Shown: positions 5,881-8,581 of the stretch, piece by piece
Position numbering within the stretch: position 1 is the first letter of the stretch
Layout: each line of letters opens with the position of its first letter
DNA from: Elusimicrobiota bacterium
GTDB taxonomy: Bacteria; Omnitrophota; Gorgyraeia; Zapsychrales; Fredricksoniimonadaceae
Length of the DNA stretch: 8,581 nucleotides
Assembly (NCBI GenBank): GCA_012514595.1
Contig: JAAYZZ010000087.1
Location: 1-8,581 of the forward strand
Direction: 5' to 3'
Notes under the pieces: model-generated
Told to the model about the DNA's origin: nothing
What the model saw: the letters and a program-made list of their open reading frames with translations, nothing else
Databases searched by the model: none
Position numbers and translations under genes: made by a program

Positions 5881-6081
5881 TCAACCACCTCCAACAAAGG
5901 TGACCAGTTCTATGGTCGCGCCCGTGTCGATAGCGAAGCTCGCCCACGCGGTCTTTTCCACGATCCGGCCATTCACCTCTGCCACAACATGCTCGGGATG
6001 ACCCGTGACCTGGGTGATGAGGGCCTGGAGGGAGAGACCGTCGGAGACACTTCGCGACTGTCCATTCAATGTGATCGTCAT
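5881..6081 (-). CDS. thiS: Sulfur carrier protein ThiS
   Basis: This is a complete 66-residue ubiquitin-fold protein that carries sulfur as a C-terminal thiocarboxylate. It is adenylated by ThiF and donates sulfur to ThiG. The sequence has the MTITLNG first strand, the central VVAEVNGRIV strand and the ATIELVTFVGGG ending, with the essential terminal Gly-Gly. The length is standard for the family. It is the first gene of thiSGHF and ends two bases before thiG. Its last codons (GGA GGT GGT) also supply the Shine-Dalgarno sequence for thiG. No Shine-Dalgarno sequence is visible upstream of its own ATG, which may go with a leaderless transcript. Confidence 0.95.
   Translation of the reverse strand: MTITLNGQSRSVSDGLSLQALITQVTGHPEHVVAEVNGRIVEKTAWASFAIDTGATIELVTFVGGG
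5887..5892 (-). promoter_or_regulatory. Ribosome binding site of thiG within the ThiS Gly-Gly codons
   Basis: GGAGGT on the minus strand is a perfect Shine-Dalgarno match eight bases before the thiG ATG at 5878. It encodes two of the glycines of the ThiS tail and decides the thiG start. It also couples thiG translation to completion of ThiS. Confidence 0.8.
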
Positions 6082-6089
6082 AGGGGCTC

Positions 6090-6118
6090 ATCTTACGGCA
6101 GGCGACGGGAAAAATCAA
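6090..6118 (-). promoter_or_regulatory. Candidate sigma-70-type promoter of the thi operon
   Basis: TTGATT (6118-6113) and TAAGAT (6095-6090) each match four of six consensus bases and are exactly 17 bases apart. Transcription would begin near 6083, two bases before the thiS ATG, giving an essentially leaderless message. The 97-base gap between the upstream gene and thiS contains no THI-box/TPP-riboswitch pattern (no CTGAGA core) and no strong terminator. Confidence 0.45.
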
Positions 6119-6179
6119 GCAGAGGTCTAGAAGGGCTGGGATGGCTATGAAGGACAGGACCGTCTGGCTGTTATCAGCG

Positions 6180-8581
6180 TTATTGTGTCAACAGCCCCCT
6201 TAAGTCCTCTACAGGCCGGATCCCCGAGATCATGGGGACAAGGCCCGGCATATCGGGGAGTGACAGGGCAACGGTGGTCAGGTCCTTTTCATCGGCCGTT
6301 GAGGGCGTCCCCGCGGTCTCCTCGAGGCCCAGGGCCCGTGGATCCATATCGATGCCGCCGAGATCATCGGAGGGGGTTGAGGTCCTGATCGTTCTTTGGC
6401 GCGACGGATCAGAGGACGCCGGCGGTCTTCCCTGAAAGGTCCTTTGTTTGGGGCCGACCGAGTCGTTTGAGAGGATCTCTTTCCAGGATCCGTCAGGGGA
6501 TCTTTCATCGATCCCGACGCCTTCTTCGTAAACAGTTTCAAAAAGCAGGTTTTCCTCGACGGCGTCCTGCGAGATAGCGCTGAAGTAATGGCTGTGATAT
6601 TTCCCCCCAAAAGAGGAGAAGACCCAATTTTCTCCAGGAGTGACCGTGATGAGGGCCTCTCCCCGGGATTCCGAGGTCGCCCTGATGCGGTAGATCCCTC
6701 CCTGGTTGTTTATTCTTCGGATCGCGGCGAGTGCGTCCTTCTCACGGGATTTGGCCCGGGAGAAATAATCGGCCTGGGGTCTCAGGTCGGCCCCATTGTT
6801 GTCGGTCTCGGGTTCCCGCAGGGTATCCAGATGGACGGTGAAGTGGCGTCCCTGTTTGTGGGTGGTATAGTCCACCCGGGGGATCAGAATGTGGTGATAG
6901 AAATCGATGGCCGCATTTGAGGTGTCCCATTCCGCGGTCCTGAAGCCGCGTTCCTTAGCCTGCCAGAGCGCCGTGGTGACCAGGAGCTTTCCGCGACCAT
7001 CACCCTGGGGGTTGGACCATACGCTTCCCAGGTGGGCCGATCGGCGGGTCGGATCGGCCGAAATGTCCGTTCGCCCCGTGATTGTCCCGTCGGGATCTAT
7101 CAGGAGAAAGGTTTCGAGGGTCGAACCGTCTGTGAGATTCCAGCGGTGATCGAAATTCGTACCGTCCTCCTGCTGCTGTTCCCGGACCCGGTCGATCAGA
7201 ATGAGCTGCTCGGTATTGTCCAGGGTTCTTTTCAGGTCGCTCGCACGGACGATCCGTCCGAGCCGCGCATCCTCCGCCACGGAAGGGGTGTTCATGATCT
7301 TGGCCGTCAGACCGTTGGGGTGGGGGGCCTGGGGTTTTGTGTCGAGAGCGGAAACGGTCTGTTGGAATTCCTCGAGGCCTCGGTCGGCGATGAGGCGCCA
7401 CGCCGCGGTCTTCCCCGAGTCGTTGGTGCGGTTTCCCCGGAAGAGCCCTGCGTGTTCCTCGACGAGCGTACGGGCTTCCCGGAATCTTTCCTCGGCGGAG
7501 GAAAGTCCTGTCATGAGAAGAAAACGCCAGGCAAAGGCCTCCCCGTTCATTTCCTCGCGATGGCGTCTGACAAAATCAACGGCGCCTTGGGGATCCAGAA
7601 GAAGGGAGAGGCGGGAGTCCAGGATCTCGAAGAGCATGTATTCCGGGATACCGGTACTGAGGAGGCCTATGATCTCTCCGACGGGAATGAGGCGGCTCAG
7701 GAGCGTCCGTCGCCTCTTGGGCGAGAGAGGGGTCCCGTTCTCTCGGAAATAATTGTCGTAATCATGGACGAGGGCCGAGAGAGATTCCTGTATCTTCTTG
7801 CCGTGTTCTTTCAGGAAGCCTTTAAGGTCCTGGGGGCCGAGGTCTGTGAGGGCTGTCGTTTCTCTCTCCTTCAGGACCCCCCAGCTGACAAGCTGGTCCC
7901 CCATCCCGGGGGTCATTCTTGAGAGAGTATTGGCGATCATGTCGACATCCTCTCGGACTAGGTCCGAACGTCCCATCAGATCCCTGAAGATGGCCAGGCG
8001 GATCCTGTGCGGGGGTCCGCGCCGAAGGCCCCGATTGTCCCGGGCGGTGATCTCTGCGGCATCCGGCATTCCGCGGATGATGACCCTTTGGGCACGGACA
8101 AGGCCCCGGTGGTATTCGGCCTCGGAATCGATCCGGACGGCCCAGGCCCGCCGGATCTCTGCCCAGGGGACCGTCCGCCATGTCTTTCCGAGACCGAAGG
8201 GGGCATCCATGCCGTATCGTGACGCTGTCTCTCCCGAGATCTCAAAGACAATGGTCGTCGTTCGGGGGGTGAAACCCTGCGGGAACATCCCGCGGTCCAG
8301 GCGTCCTCCGATGCCGATCGCGACAGAAGGCTCCCCCCACCAGGCCGGTCCGTCCCCGCGGCCGGGCGGTCCGATGCCGTCGATGCCGGGTCTTGTTGCG
8401 GTCGCGAGGCGGTGGCTGCCGATCCCCCGAAAGAGACTTGGCCCATCCGTCGATGCCATGAGGGTCTGATAGTGGACAACCGGGGCCTGCTCCGCGGCCT
8501 CGACGACCTCTTCCCAGTCGTGTACTTCTTTTGGCGTTTGAGCGGCATCAGGAGAGGAGGCTCTGTTCGTGTCTGTCGTGA
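6180..8581 (-). CDS. C-terminal part of a very large multidomain protein (5' end outside window)
   Basis: This frame is open from the window edge (first full codon at 8579) to TAA at 6180: 799 residues and no stop. The first ATG, at 8459, has no ribosome site, so the gene very probably starts beyond the window. Numbering from that Met: residues 1-150 are a mixed alpha/beta region with SLFRG (8-12), GEPSVAIGIG (42-51) and TTIVFEISG (68-76), of unknown function. Residues 155-400 are charged and helix-rich. Residues 440-535 look like a GNAT acyltransferase domain. Residues 570-660 are strand-rich. Residues 670-759 are a Pro/Ser/Asp-rich linker ending in a GGIDMDP...LVPMI...LRGLL tail. No signal peptide or membrane segment is visible in this part. 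It is on the thi-operon strand, 98 bases upstream of thiS. I do not recognise the whole protein; giant proteins of Omnitrophota come to mind. Confidence 0.8.
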   Translation of the reverse strand, partial: TTDTNRASSPDAAQTPKEVHDWEEVVEAAEQAPVVHYQTLMASTDGPSLFRGIGSHRLATATRPGIDGIGPPGRGDGPAWWGEPSVAIGIGGRLDRGMFPQGFTPRTTTIVFEISGETASRYGMDAPFGLGKTWRTVPWAEIRRAWAVRIDSEAEYHRGLVRAQRVIIRGMPDAAEITARDNRGLRRGPPHRIRLAIFRDLMGRSDLVREDVDMIANTLSRMTPGMGDQLVSWGVLKERETTALTDLGPQDLKGFLKEHGKKIQESLSALVHDYDNYFRENGTPLSPKRRRTLLSRLIPVGEIIGLLSTGIPEYMLFEILDSRLSLLLDPQGAVDFVRRHREEMNGEAFAWRFLLMTGLSSAEERFREARTLVEEHAGLFRGNRTNDSGKTAAWRLIADRGLEEFQQTVSALDTKPQAPHPNGLTAKIMNTPSVAEDARLGRIVRASDLKRTLDNTEQLILIDRVREQQQEDGTNFDHRWNLTDGSTLETFLLIDPDGTITGRTDISADPTRRSAHLGSVWSNPQGDGRGKLLVTTALWQAKERGFRTAEWDTSNAAIDFYHHILIPRVDYTTHKQGRHFTVHLDTLREPETDNNGADLRPQADYFSRAKSREKDALAAIRRINNQGGIYRIRATSESRGEALITVTPGENWVFSSFGGKYHSHYFSAISQDAVEENLLFETVYEEGVGIDERSPDGSWKEILSNDSVGPKQRTFQGRPPASSDPSRQRTIRTSTPSDDLGGIDMDPRALGLEETAGTPSTADEKDLTTVALSLPDMPGLVPMISGIRPVEDLRGLLTQ
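6183..6359 (-). other. C-terminal tail region GGID...LRGLL of the large protein
   Basis: Residues 701-759 begin GGIDMDPRALGL, pass through a short Thr/Ser/Glu linker and end with GLVPMISGIRPVEDLRGLL plus two residues. I recall proteins of Omnitrophota-like genomes ending in similar form (GGIDLNP.., a gap, then a G-[FL]-x-P-V-I-I-x-x-x-P-I-x-x-L-x-x-LL ending), but I cannot search for this here. If conserved, it would be a tail module of unknown role, such as sorting or assembly. Confidence 0.35.
6855..7142 (-). other. GNAT-like acyltransferase domain within the large protein
   Basis: Residues about 440-535 (from Met at 8459) follow the GNAT core order. Strands TFLLIDPDGTITGRTDIS (450-467) come first. 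Motif A has the acyl-CoA pyrophosphate loop QGDGRG (485-490, a Q-x-x-G-x-G match) and a helix ending AKERGF. Motif B is SNAAIDFY (514-521). GNAT enzymes transfer acyl groups from acyl-CoA to amines. The residues after the loop are conventional, so CoA binding is plausible; the acceptor is unknown. This was assigned by motif reading only. Confidence 0.65.

Noticed and set aside
5084..6118. A longer reading of thiG starting upstream of thiS (TTG at 6118)
   Set aside because: The extra N-terminal part is the thiS region in the wrong frame, with no ThiG homology. The SD-supported start at 5878 and the clear ThiS protein explain the region.
7032..7922. Long plus-strand open frame of 296 codons opposite the giant gene
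   Set aside because: It is antisense shadow in G+C-rich sequence. The product is low-complexity with no recognisable motifs, while the minus strand has GNAT motifs and continuous coding character.

Overview
This window is G+C-rich (about 60% by eye), gene-dense bacterial chromosome. It has two convergent gene blocks that meet at about position 3200-3250. The gene content suggests an uncultured anaerobic or microaerophilic bacterium. The left edge of the minus-strand block enters a very long gene typical of giant-protein genomes, and its C-terminal tail resembles tails I recall from Omnitrophota (PVC group). I hold that assignment only loosely because no marker phylogeny is possible here. No tRNA, rRNA, CRISPR array or transposase gene is visible.

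Plus strand, 1-3228: mnmG (tRNA U34 modification) is followed by a translationally coupled TVP38/TMEM64-type membrane protein. Two short genes for exported cysteine-rich proteins come next. The first has a CH / CPC / CC pattern. The second is a metallothionein-like peptide with 14 Cys in about 52 mature residues. A strong GC hairpin with a T-run ends the block at 3204-3228. Candidate promoter elements lie ahead of each small gene, so they may be partly independent of mnmG.

Minus strand, 8581-3244: the C-terminal 799 residues of a large multidomain protein, open at the window edge, come first. The thiazole operon thiS-thiG-thiH-thiF follows. ThiF adenylates the ThiS C-terminus and allows it to be loaded with sulfur. 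ThiH makes dehydroglycine (2-iminoacetate) from tyrosine by radical SAM chemistry. ThiG condenses these with 1-deoxy-D-xylulose 5-phosphate to give the thiazole of thiamine. The use of ThiH and the absence of thiO fit an oxygen-poor lifestyle. No TPP riboswitch is visible, and the best promoter would give an almost leaderless thiS message.

The thi operon is marked by non-coding repeats. Three clusters of a GNGTCNN heptamer bracket thiG, and two of them face each other as a long imperfect hairpin between thiG and thiH. A pair of inverted CGTCATTGCGAG elements sits between thiH and thiF. A perfect 10-bp-arm palindrome contains the thiF stop codon. These repeats and the large protein (a GNAT-like domain plus a possible conserved C-terminal tail) are the parts least explained by standard annotation.
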